DNA of 6,938 nt from Cycloclasticus sp. (GCA_018066825.1 JAGPVU010000007.1:1-6938), one strand, 5' to 3'; shown: positions 1 through 6,938, numbered from the stretch's first letter. A program made the numbers and translations. Notes: generated by a model from the sequence alone, not told the origin.

Positions 1-1
1 T

Positions 2-406
2 AACACGAAACAAGCCGCTTCTGCGTATCGGAAAATCGCTAAAACGGAAAACACCGCCTTTAATGCCCTATGGCTTTTACAGCATGAACCAACGTTGGAT
101 GAAAAAAGTTTAGTCCCCAAAATTTTAGCTGACGCTTGGCAAATGTCGCAAACCGTCATATCAAGCAACCCCGCTCATGTGCGTCGCGGTGCTTTACTGT
201 CAATACTGCCAGATAATGTACGTCTAGGTGAAGAATTAGCTAGGGCTGCTGATAAGATAGTCAAGCTTCAACCGGCTGGCATTAAACCCATGCCGTCTGA
301 GTTATTGGTTGTTAACACGCGTACTGCAAAACACCTTGAGTTACTTATTAGCCCCTCGCAGGAAAGTAAGTTCGCTTTGGTTTACCCAAGGAAAAATAGC
401 AAATGA
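2..406 (+). CDS. ABC-type substrate-binding protein-like, C-terminal part (5' end outside window)
   Basis: The reading frame is open from the window edge to TGA at 404-406, giving 134 residues. The TTG at 95 and the ATGs inside the frame are not convincing starts because coding sequence continues upstream of them. The fragment resembles the second lobe of the COG2984/PF04392 periplasmic binding proteins: an ALWLL segment at visible residues 22-26, RRGALLSILPDN at 61-72, an LGEELARAADKI helix, and a terminal LLVVNTRTAKHL at 101-112, matching the family's usual 'vNxxxAxxLGl' ending. Such proteins are normally exported and bind small ligands for an ABC importer. Here the next gene is a membrane sensor kinase in ATGA overlap and not a permease, so a sensory partner role is inferred. 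The signal peptide, the first lobe and the upstream neighbours are not visible. Family assignment is from motif resemblance only. A YfiR-type partner was considered but fits the C-terminus less well. Confidence 0.7.
   Translation, partial: NTKQAASAYRKIAKTENTAFNALWLLQHEPTLDEKSLVPKILADAWQMSQTVISSNPAHVRRGALLSILPDNVRLGEELARAADKIVKLQPAGIKPMPSELLVVNTRTAKHLELLISPSQESKFALVYPRKNSK
388..392 (+). promoter_or_regulatory. Shine-Dalgarno of the hybrid kinase gene, inside the upstream CDS
   Basis: AAGGA lies ten bases before the ATG at 403, within the last codons of the upstream gene. Together with the ATGA stop/start overlap at 403-406 it supports ATG 403 as the true start and suggests translational coupling. 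The resulting N-terminus, a short cytoplasmic stretch followed at once by a membrane segment, is what a sensor kinase should have. Confidence 0.6.
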
Positions 407-3400
407 TTAACTCATTCATAAATTCACTCATCCGGTCTAGTTTTAAAAACTTACTTGCGACTACTTATGTGGTTGGCACCGTATTGCTGATCGCCATTGC
501 TACGCTGATAACATCAAACCTTTCTACACAAACAGTTAAAGAAAGCTTAAGTAAAACAGGGGTTCAGCTTCTAGACTCTTTTGCTAATAGAAGTCGTTTG
601 GCCTTGCTGTACCAAAGCGAGGATGAAGCGCAACTTGTCATATCATCTATTTTGTCTTTCCCCGACGTTGAAGCAGCCGGCATTTATAATGAAAATACGC
701 AAGCTATATCACTCAGTGATATCAGTTTAGAATTATTACCCTTAACCCCATCTGCAAATCCGGTAGCCATCCACCATGAAAGTGAACAGGCGTGGATATT
801 AACTAGCCCAGTCTATAGCACAACGGACGCTGAAATATCCCCCTTTGCAGACGAAAACTTTGAGCCCCAACTCTTAGGTTACGTGCAATTAGTGATTAGC
901 AAAAATGCACTCGCACAATTAAAAAATGATTTTTATAAATACAATTTAATCGTTATCGGCGTTTTAGCAAGCATTTTATTATGGGCCTTGCTGACCATTA
1001 CTAATCGAGTCACTAAGCCCCTGCAGAATCTTGCCGAAGACATGCAAAAAGCGGCCGATGGTGGCACCAAACTTCGAGCTAATATTGGTGGTACACAAGA
1101 TATTGTGGACATGGAACTGGCATTTAATAACCTCATGAGGATTCTTGAAAAGCGTGAAGATGAACTATTAAAAACACGCGATTTAGCCTTAGAGGCCGCA
1201 AAAATAAAAGGTGAATTTGCTGCAAACGTGAGCCATGAGCTTAGAACACCGTTAAATGGCATCTCAGGCATGCTGGAGCTATTGAGTGAAATGAGCCTAA
1301 CGGTACAACAAAAAGATTATTTAGAAGTCGCCTCATCCAGTGCGAACGCCCTACTAGAATTGATTGACGATGTGTTAGATTTTTCAGTTTATGATCAAAA
1401 AGATATCCAGTTAAATACGAAATCATTCAACCTACGCGACACCTTAGAAGACTTTATTGTTCTATTAAGTCCACAAGCCCAACAAAAAAACATCTCTCTG
1501 GCTTACTTTATAGAAGACGACGTACCCAAACAGTTAATTTCTGACAACGTGAGGCTACAACAAATTTTACATAATTTGTTAGGCAACGCGATTAAGTTTA
1601 CCAAGCAAGGTGACGTTAGTGTCACTGTGTCGAAACACCAAGGCAAAGAAGACTCAGTGTCGCTCTTATTTAAAATAACTGATACCGGCATTGGTATACC
1701 CCTAGAGGCACAGCAAAAAGTATTCGATGCCTTTGCTCAAGCCGATAGTTCTACAACCAGAGAATACGGTGGTACCGGTTTAGGGTTGGCTATATGCCGT
1801 CAATTGGTCACTTTATTTGGTGGCGAAATCGGATTAGAGAGCACCCCAAATGAAGGCAGTACTTTTTGGTTTACTATAGAAGTAGAAGCAGACGATAGTA
1901 TTAACTCTAATCTTGCGGCTATAGAATACATTCACGCGCGGGAAAACAAATTATTGTACGTTGGTGACAACCTGTTGTGCCGTCGGTTTATGGCACAACA
2001 TTTAAAAACTTTAGCATACCCAGCGGACTTTGTAGACAACGGTGCTTCAGCGCTCGAATTGATGCGTCAGGCTATAAAACAGCAGTTACCCTACGACTAC
2101 ATCATCATAGATGAGCTGCGCTCAGGTATTAGACAATCCGCACTGACAAAATTCATTCATGACGACCAAGAGTTAAAGGCCACCAAGGTTATTCTGACCA
2201 TTAACCGCCATATCAACGAAGATGAAATAGAACAAGCCCAATTGAATTCTGGTTATGTCACAAAACCGGTCAGAGAGGCTGATTTAATCTACCATTTAAC
2301 CAACCATTTACCCCTGAAATCAACAGCAGATGTAGACCTCTCTAACCCCGACAACAACAAAGCTGCGGCAGCATTTGATCATGCACACATTTTGGTCGTT
2401 GAAGATAATCGTGCCAATCAATTGGTTGCAAAAGCAATGTTAGCGCGTTTGAAATGCACTGTTAGTATCGCCAACAATGGTTTAGAAGCTATTGAGATGG
2501 CGTCACATCACACATTCGACTTAATCTTTATGGACTGTCAAATGCCAGAAATGGATGGTTATGAAGCGACTTACCAACTTCGGCAACTTGAGATTCAAGG
2601 AGGCTTACGTACACCGATCGTTGCCATGACAGCCAATAAGCAAAACGGTGACAGGGAAAAATGTTTGGCTGTCGGTATGGATGACTTTATGTCAAAACCG
2701 CTTAAATTAGACTTATTAGGTGATTTGTTAAGCCGTTGGCTAAACACTGATGAAGATGAAATCACCCTCATCGATAACGACGAGTCATCGCTTAATGATA
2801 ATAGTGATGTTATAGACGAAAAGACCTTTAACTATCTAAACGACAACTTGGGCGCCGACATCTCGACTATATTGAGCTTATTTCATGAGGACATGCCCAG
2901 TTACTTAAAACGGTTGGAATCAGGCTTTGCGACAACAGACCTCGTACAGATAAGCTGTGCTGCCCACACGATAAAAAGTACCGCCGGGAGTTTCGGCGCA
3001 TTAAAACTAAATGAAGCTTGTCATGCCTTAGAGTTAGCCTGTAATGATAAAAACATAGCGGATTTAGCTCTACTACACGAGACGGTATTATTTGAAGCCG
3101 AACGCGCAACAAAAGCGATTGCTTTAAAAATCAACCCTAAAAAAACGACTGAACGTGCGGTGCCACAAATTAATCAGCCTAAGGAAAAAAATAAGATTTT
3201 ACTGGTGGACGATGACCGTAATTCACGACATAACATTAAAACAAATTTAGAAAAACAAGGTTACCTTGTCGATGAAGTGGTTAATGGCGAACAAGCATTG
3301 ATGTATTGTGAACGTCTTAAACCGGATTTAGTCATTTTAGACGCCGTTATGCCAGGTATGGATGGTTTCGAGACTTGCAAAAAAATGACCGAACAATTTG

Positions 3401-4902
3401 GCCAAACAGACATTCCAATTATCATTTTGACTGCCTTAGATAACGAGGCGTCTATCAACCGAGCGTTTGCCTCAGGTGCAAGCGACTATTTATCTAAACC
3501 GATCAACACATCACTATTTAATTTAAGAATACAACGTCTGCTATCGGTTAAAAGCACTGAAAAACAAATTACCGATTTAGAACATAAAGACCCCTTAACC
3601 GGTTTGATGAATAGAGCGCTGTTTAATGTAAAGGCGGCTGAAACACTTGAGCAGCACCATCAAAAAGAAAACATAATGGCCGTGATGTTTTTAGACATCA
3701 ATCGTTTCAAGTTAGTTAATGACTCCTATGGCCACGAAGCTGGGGATTTATTATTAAAAATCGTCGCCGAACGTTTAACAAGAAGTGTCCGTCAAGAAGA
3801 CATTGTGTCGCGTTTTGGTGGTGATGAGTTCGTTATTGCGTTGACTAACATTAAATCATTCGAGGTTATTGAAAAACTCGCTAATAAGATTCAATCAAAT
3901 ATTACCCGCCCTTTCGTGTTCTTAGGCAAAGAAATGCACCTAGGAGCCAGCATGGGTATTAGCGTGTCACCATCGAATGGTAACAGTATTAGCGACTTGA
4001 TAAAAAATGCTGATATAGCCATGTACCAATCGAAAGATGCCAGAGTACCCTATGTTTTTTATGATCGTTCGATGGAAGACAAAATCAATCACCGACTCAA
4101 CCTTGAAAACGACTTAAGAAATGCCATTGAGAGAAATGAACTTAAAGTTTATTACCAACCTCAATTAAGCCTATTAACGGGTGAGCTAGTAGGCATGGAA
4201 GCCTTAGTACGTTGGCAACACCCTGACAAAGGCCTCGTCCCCCCTGATCACTTTATTGGTATATCTGAAGAAACAGGACAAATTCATATGATTGGCGAAT
4301 GGGTCTTATCCACTGCCTGTAGTCGCCTTAAAGATTGGCTGGACCAAGGTATTGAACCCGTTCGCATGGCCGTTAATTTGTCGGCTTATCAGCTAGAAGA
4401 CGACAACATTGTTGATACCGTCTCATCCATTGTTAAAGCCACTCAGTTACCTAGCCATTTACTGGAACTTGAAATCACCGAAAGCTCTGTTATGAACAAC
4501 GAAGAATTAGCGATTGAAAAACTCGAGGTCTTCAAGTCATTGGGTATTAAATTGGCGATTGATGACTTTGGTACCGGTTACTCTTCTTTAAGCTATTTAA
4601 AACGTTTCCCGATCAATTTATTAAAAATTGACCGTACCTTTGTCAACAATAGTTTGGTTGATAAAGTGGACGCTGATATTATCCGAACCATTATTATTTT
4701 AGCGCATAGCATGGGCGTCGAGGTAATTGCCGAGGGTGTTGAAACAGTCGAACAAAAAGTCTTGTTGGAAAGCTTACACTGCGATTACGTACAGGGTTAT
4801 TTATATGGCAAGCCGATGCCGGCAGATGAGTTTGAAGCCCAGTTTTTTCCTAATTTATGTACTTCAAATCGCACAGACGACACCATCAATCGCTCTATTT
4901 GA
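403..4902 (+). CDS. Hybrid sensor histidine kinase with three receivers, Hpt, GGDEF and EAL domains
   Basis: A 1499-residue inner-membrane phosphorelay protein with c-di-GMP output. Domains in order: TM1 about 17-37; periplasmic region 38-180 resembling CHASE8 (ANRSRLALLY at 61-70, followed by a DVEAAGIY segment); TM2 about 181-200; HAMP about 201-252; coiled linker; HisKA with SHELRTP and H278; HATPase_c with N-box N395, DTGIGIP 427-433 and GGTGLG 456-461; REC1 about 515-637 (D570, T599, K621, but G521 in the acidic pair); REC2 about 662-783 (E667, D668, D711, T743, K765); Hpt about 803-910 (H855 in AHTIKST); REC3 about 931-1046 (D936, D937, D980, T1010, K1032); GGDEF about 1060-1217 (motif 1139-1143, I-site R1130-D1133); EAL about 1235-1485 (E1266, N1325, E1357, D1387, D1388, K1408, E1444, Q1464). 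The kinase half is BarA/ArcB-like; the REC3-GGDEF half recalls PleD and WspR. Expected activities are autophosphorylation, intramolecular relay, and synthesis and/or hydrolysis of c-di-GMP. The domain calls are clear; ligand and net c-di-GMP effect are unknown. It is co-translated with the upstream binding-protein gene. Confidence 0.95.
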   Translation: MINSFINSLIRSSFKNLLATTYVVGTVLLIAIATLITSNLSTQTVKESLSKTGVQLLDSFANRSRLALLYQSEDEAQLVISSILSFPDVEAAGIYNENTQAISLSDISLELLPLTPSANPVAIHHESEQAWILTSPVYSTTDAEISPFADENFEPQLLGYVQLVISKNALAQLKNDFYKYNLIVIGVLASILLWALLTITNRVTKPLQNLAEDMQKAADGGTKLRANIGGTQDIVDMELAFNNLMRILEKREDELLKTRDLALEAAKIKGEFAANVSHELRTPLNGISGMLELLSEMSLTVQQKDYLEVASSSANALLELIDDVLDFSVYDQKDIQLNTKSFNLRDTLEDFIVLLSPQAQQKNISLAYFIEDDVPKQLISDNVRLQQILHNLLGNAIKFTKQGDVSVTVSKHQGKEDSVSLLFKITDTGIGIPLEAQQKVFDAFAQADSSTTREYGGTGLGLAICRQLVTLFGGEIGLESTPNEGSTFWFTIEVEADDSINSNLAAIEYIHARENKLLYVGDNLLCRRFMAQHLKTLAYPADFVDNGASALELMRQAIKQQLPYDYIIIDELRSGIRQSALTKFIHDDQELKATKVILTINRHINEDEIEQAQLNSGYVTKPVREADLIYHLTNHLPLKSTADVDLSNPDNNKAAAAFDHAHILVVEDNRANQLVAKAMLARLKCTVSIANNGLEAIEMASHHTFDLIFMDCQMPEMDGYEATYQLRQLEIQGGLRTPIVAMTANKQNGDREKCLAVGMDDFMSKPLKLDLLGDLLSRWLNTDEDEITLIDNDESSLNDNSDVIDEKTFNYLNDNLGADISTILSLFHEDMPSYLKRLESGFATTDLVQISCAAHTIKSTAGSFGALKLNEACHALELACNDKNIADLALLHETVLFEAERATKAIALKINPKKTTERAVPQINQPKEKNKILLVDDDRNSRHNIKTNLEKQGYLVDEVVNGEQALMYCERLKPDLVILDAVMPGMDGFETCKKMTEQFGQTDIPIIILTALDNEASINRAFASGASDYLSKPINTSLFNLRIQRLLSVKSTEKQITDLEHKDPLTGLMNRALFNVKAAETLEQHHQKENIMAVMFLDINRFKLVNDSYGHEAGDLLLKIVAERLTRSVRQEDIVSRFGGDEFVIALTNIKSFEVIEKLANKIQSNITRPFVFLGKEMHLGASMGISVSPSNGNSISDLIKNADIAMYQSKDARVPYVFYDRSMEDKINHRLNLENDLRNAIERNELKVYYQPQLSLLTGELVGMEALVRWQHPDKGLVPPDHFIGISEETGQIHMIGEWVLSTACSRLKDWLDQGIEPVRMAVNLSAYQLEDDNIVDTVSSIVKATQLPSHLLELEITESSVMNNEELAIEKLEVFKSLGIKLAIDDFGTGYSSLSYLKRFPINLLKIDRTFVNNSLVDKVDADIIRTIIILAHSMGVEVIAEGVETVEQKVLLESLHCDYVQGYLYGKPMPADEFEAQFFPNLCTSNRTDDTINRSI

Positions 4903-4908
4903 TACAAT
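4900..4908 (+). promoter_or_regulatory. Candidate extended -10 promoter for the fumarase gene
   Basis: TGATACAAT fits an extended -10 element (TGn followed by TACAAT, one mismatch to TATAAT). Its first three bases are the TGA stop of the kinase gene. Transcription would start near 4915 and leave a leader of roughly 24 bases before ATG 4939. I see no good -35 hexamer at 16-18 bases upstream, which an extended -10 can tolerate. Read-through from the kinase gene is equally possible, since no terminator lies in the 36-base gap. Confidence 0.35.
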
Positions 4909-4924
4909 AAGCCCTGATCAATTT

Positions 4925-4930
4925 AGCAGG
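4925..4930 (+). promoter_or_regulatory. Shine-Dalgarno of the fumarase gene
   Basis: AGCAGG lies eight bases before ATG 4939 and is the only purine-rich ribosome-binding match in the short gap. It supports this start, which also gives the N-terminus usual for the roughly 507-residue class I fumarases. Confidence 0.5.
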
Positions 4931-4938
4931 TTTACCTT

Positions 4939-6462
4939 ATGGCTCTTATCAAACAAGACGATTTTATCGACAGCGTCGCCGCGGCTTTTCAGTATATCTC
5001 CTACTACCACCCTAAGGACTACATTCAAGCCTTAGCTAAAGCCTACGAACTTGAAGAGTCACCGGCTGCAAAGGACGCGATGGCTCAAATTCTACTTAAC
5101 TCACGTATGTGCGCAATGGACCATCGTCCCATTTGCCAAGACACCGGTATCGCTAATTTATTTGTAGACATTGGCATGGACGTGCAATGGCAAGCTAATA
5201 TGAGTGTTGAAGATATGTGTAATGAGGGCGTTAGGCGCGCCTACAAGCACCCAGACAACGTATTAAGACCCTCGATGGTAGCTGACCCTTTAGGTGCTAG
5301 AAAAAACACCGGGGACAACACACCCGCCGCTGTTCACATGAAAGTCGTACCCGGTAATACCGTGAGCGTTCACGTTGCCGCAAAGGGTGGCGGATCTGAA
5401 AATAAATCCAAATTCGTAATGCTTAATCCCAATGATAGCCTCGTCGATTGGGTACTTAAGACCGTACCAACGATGGGTGCCGGTTGGTGCCCGCCTGGGA
5501 TACTCGGTATTGGCGTTGGCGGCACCGCCGAAATGGCCATGAAGCTAGCCAAAGAATCGTTAATGCAACACATCGACATCCAAGACCTGATTAAGCGAGG
5601 CCCCAATGACCGTGCTGAAGAACTGCGCATAGAACTATACGAAAAAGTAAACGCCCTTGGCATCGGCGCACAAGGCTTAGGCGGTTTAACCACGGTACTA
5701 GACGTTAAAATCAATCATATGCCGACTCACGCCGCTTCTTTACCTGTTGCGATGATCCCAAACTGTGCGGCGACTCGACACGCACACTTTATTTTAGACG
5801 GTAGTGGTCCATCCTTTATTGAACCACCTAAACTTGAAGACTGGCCAGACATCGCGTGGGCACCTGATGCGCAAACTAAACACGTTAACCTCGACACCAT
5901 CACCGAAGCCGAAACGCAAAGCTGGCAACCCGGTGACCGCCTGTTATTAACGGGCCACATGCTAACAGGCCGTGACGCCGCACATAAACGCATAGCCGAT
6001 CTGTTTGCTAAAGGCGAAGCCTTGCCCGATGGCGTCGACTTTAGGAATAAGTTTATCTATTACGTTGGCCCTGTCGACCCCGTACGCGGCGAAGTGGTAG
6101 GTCCCGCCGGCCCCACCACCGCAACACGGATGGATAAATACACTGAAATGATGCTAGATAAAACGGGCTTACTCGGTATGATCGGTAAAGCTGAGCGTGG
6201 CCCAACGGCTATTGAGGCGATAAAAAAACACAAATCCACATACCTGATGGCCGTTGGCGGCGCTGCCTATTTGGTGTCAAAAGCCATTAAAGAATCCAAA
6301 CTGGTGGCCTTTGAAGATTTAGGTATGGAAGCTATTCGGGAATTTTATGTTGAAGATATGCCAGTAACTGTTGCAGTGGATTCTACAGGCGAATCGGTAC
6401 ATCAAACCGGGCCAGCTAAGTGGAAATCGAAAATTGCAGGAATTCCTATTGTAATAGAATAG
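4939..6462 (+). CDS. fumA: Fumarate hydratase class I, iron-sulfur dependent
   Basis: A 507-residue cytoplasmic enzyme of the TCA cycle that interconverts fumarate and (S)-malate using a [4Fe-4S] cluster. An N-terminal Fumerase domain (about 12-290) carries the three expected cluster cysteines: C66 in PICQDTG, C184 in GAGWCPPG and C276 in IPNCAATRH. Their spacing (118 and 92 residues) is close to that of E. coli FumA. The C-terminal Fumerase_C domain (about 294-500) contains TGRDAAHKR at 343-351, GPVDPVRGEVVGPAGPTTAT at 377-396 followed by RMD, and a GKAERGP loop, all in the region that forms the active site in this family. The length matches the shorter pseudomonad-type proteins; E. coli FumA and FumB are about 40 residues longer. 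Class I enzymes are oxygen- and superoxide-sensitive, unlike class II FumC. By eye the gene is more GC-rich than the kinase gene, as expected for a conserved, well-expressed gene. It ends with TAG, with a second in-frame stop at 6478-6480. The family call is secure; the symbol is by class, and fumA-type genes are not always distinguishable from fumB. Confidence 0.95.
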   Translation: MALIKQDDFIDSVAAAFQYISYYHPKDYIQALAKAYELEESPAAKDAMAQILLNSRMCAMDHRPICQDTGIANLFVDIGMDVQWQANMSVEDMCNEGVRRAYKHPDNVLRPSMVADPLGARKNTGDNTPAAVHMKVVPGNTVSVHVAAKGGGSENKSKFVMLNPNDSLVDWVLKTVPTMGAGWCPPGILGIGVGGTAEMAMKLAKESLMQHIDIQDLIKRGPNDRAEELRIELYEKVNALGIGAQGLGGLTTVLDVKINHMPTHAASLPVAMIPNCAATRHAHFILDGSGPSFIEPPKLEDWPDIAWAPDAQTKHVNLDTITEAETQSWQPGDRLLLTGHMLTGRDAAHKRIADLFAKGEALPDGVDFRNKFIYYVGPVDPVRGEVVGPAGPTTATRMDKYTEMMLDKTGLLGMIGKAERGPTAIEAIKKHKSTYLMAVGGAAYLVSKAIKESKLVAFEDLGMEAIREFYVEDMPVTVAVDSTGESVHQTGPAKWKSKIAGIPIVIE

Positions 6463-6476
6463 GCTAATAGAATAGG
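6452..6476 (+). repeat. 12-bp tandem direct repeat across the fumarase stop codon
   Basis: TAATAGAATAGG occurs at 6452-6463 and again at 6465-6476, separated by a single C, giving a 13-base period. The first copy contains the fumarase TAG stop (6460-6462). The period is not a multiple of three, so the second copy is read in a shifted frame and does not extend the protein. It looks like a slippage duplication. Confidence 0.85.
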
Positions 6477-6522
6477 TTAATTGAGTAACGGCGAATCGAG
6501 TAAAACCAAGCAGCTTGATAGC

Positions 6523-6559
6523 AAAAAAAGCCCAGCTAACCGTTAGCTGGGCTTTTTTT
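6523..6559. terminator. Bidirectional intrinsic terminator between fumarase and htpX
   Basis: A nine-pair stem, GCCCAGCTA (6530-6538) with TAGCTGGGC (6544-6552), encloses a five-base loop. Seven As precede the stem (6523-6529) and seven Ts follow it (6553-6559). The symmetry lets it end transcription from both directions, which suits the convergent genes around it. It lies 60 bases after the fumarase stop. On the other strand its A/T tract overlaps the htpX stop codon. Confidence 0.92.
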
Positions 6560-6938
6560 ATAGTTGTTGCAAGGCTTCGATTCGTTCCTCTAATGGCGGA
6601 TGCGACATAAACAAGCGCGAAAACCCTGTCCGCTTTCCAGCGATAGCAAACGCAGTTAAACGATCATCCAGTTCCACGTTTTGATGTGAGGGCTGTTGCA
6701 ATTTTCTAAGCGCAGCGATCATTTTATCTTTTCCCACTAAGTTTGCAGAACCACTGTCGGCCCTAAATTCTCGTTGCCTTGAGAACCACATAACGATAAT
6801 ACTCGCCAGCACGCCCAACACTAATTCAGCCACTATCGAACTAACAAAATAAGCGATCCCGTGACCCCGTTGATTTTTAAACACCACCCGATCAACGGTA
6901 TGGCCAATAATACGTGCAAAGAAAATCACAAAGGTATT
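6558..6938 (-). CDS. htpX: Membrane protease HtpX, M48 family, C-terminal part (5' end outside window)
   Basis: The C-terminal 126 residues of an inner-membrane zinc metalloprotease that, in E. coli, helps FtsH degrade misfolded membrane proteins and is induced by envelope stress (Cpx). The frame is open to the window edge and begins NTFVIF, as in E. coli HtpX, so the GTG at 6927-6929 is an internal Val and not a start. Visible are the end of one membrane segment, another at about fragment residues 28-50 (VAELVLGVLASIIVMWF), then SRQREFRADSGSANLVG, where the Glu of EFRAD (fragment residue 57, codon 6768-6770) is the expected third zinc ligand. KMIAALRKL and the terminal FMSHPPLEERIEAL follow. 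The HEXXH motif lies outside the window. The TAA stop (6558-6560, complement) sits in the terminator's A/T tract. The C-terminus is a few residues shorter than in E. coli. The gene runs convergently to fumarase. Confidence 0.95.
   Translation of the reverse strand, partial: NTFVIFFARIIGHTVDRVVFKNQRGHGIAYFVSSIVAELVLGVLASIIVMWFSRQREFRADSGSANLVGKDKMIAALRKLQQPSHQNVELDDRLTAFAIAGKRTGFSRLFMSHPPLEERIEALQQL

Noticed and set aside
95..406. A separate 103-residue gene starting at TTG 95
   Set aside because: The same frame stays open to the window edge and the upstream residues (including an ALWLL segment) fit the binding-protein family, so this is the tail of a longer gene.
403..4902. A frameshift or artificial join creating the large kinase-GGDEF-EAL protein
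   Set aside because: The frame is uninterrupted, every domain is complete, and the linkers are of ordinary length, so a genuine fusion is more likely than an assembly error.
4928..4937. A small hairpin (AGG-TTTA-CCT) covering the fumarase Shine-Dalgarno
   Set aside because: Only three or four pairs; too weak to propose as a regulatory structure.
4903..4938. A terminator between the kinase and fumarase genes
   Set aside because: No GC-rich stem with a T tract is present; only the six-base palindrome TGATCA is seen.
4727..5035. A + strand open frame spanning the kinase-fumarase junction
   Set aside because: It overlaps both well-supported genes in another frame and its translation shows no recognisable family or ribosome-binding site.
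5370..5993. Two antisense open frames within the fumarase gene
   Set aside because: They are shadows of a conserved coding gene on the + strand, with Ser/Pro-rich translations and no domain resemblance. The same holds for the short antisense frames within the kinase gene.
6558..6929. A complete 123-residue membrane protein starting at GTG 6927-6929
   Set aside because: The codons before it read Asn-Thr-Phe and continue the HtpX sequence to the window edge, so this is a partial htpX and not a small gene.

Overview
The window looks like chromosomal DNA of moderate GC from a gammaproteobacterium, probably aquatic or marine. This rests on protein resemblance: an HtpX close in sequence to the enterobacterial protein, a pseudomonad-length class I fumarase, and a BarA-style hybrid kinase fused to GGDEF-EAL. 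Genus is not assignable from the sequence alone.

Layout. Bases 2-406 (+) hold the 3' end of a gene whose product resembles the C-terminal lobe of periplasmic ABC-type substrate-binding proteins (COG2984/PF04392 type). It overlaps by ATGA (403-406) a very large gene, 403-4902 (+). That gene encodes a 1499-residue membrane sensor with the order TM, periplasmic CHASE8-like domain, TM, HAMP, HisKA, HATPase_c, REC1 (degenerate), REC2, Hpt, REC3, GGDEF, EAL. After 36 bases comes a class I iron-sulfur fumarate hydratase, 4939-6462 (+). A strong symmetrical hairpin with A and T tracts (6523-6559) separates it from the convergent htpX gene (6558-6938, -), of which only the C-terminal 126 residues are present. 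No RNA genes, CRISPR arrays, insertion sequences or gene-free stretches over 300 bases were found.

How the genes may work together. The first two genes look like a co-translated sensory unit. The periplasmic binding protein could report a ligand to the CHASE8-like region of the kinase. The kinase carries a complete His-Asp-His-Asp relay (H278, D711, H855, D980) whose last receiver sits directly in front of c-di-GMP synthesis and hydrolysis domains that both keep their catalytic motifs. This would place ligand sensing, phosphorelay and c-di-GMP output in one polypeptide plus one partner. It is the most interesting content of the window. Fumarase and HtpX appear to be ordinary housekeeping genes; the fumarase may have its own extended -10 promoter overlapping the kinase stop codon.
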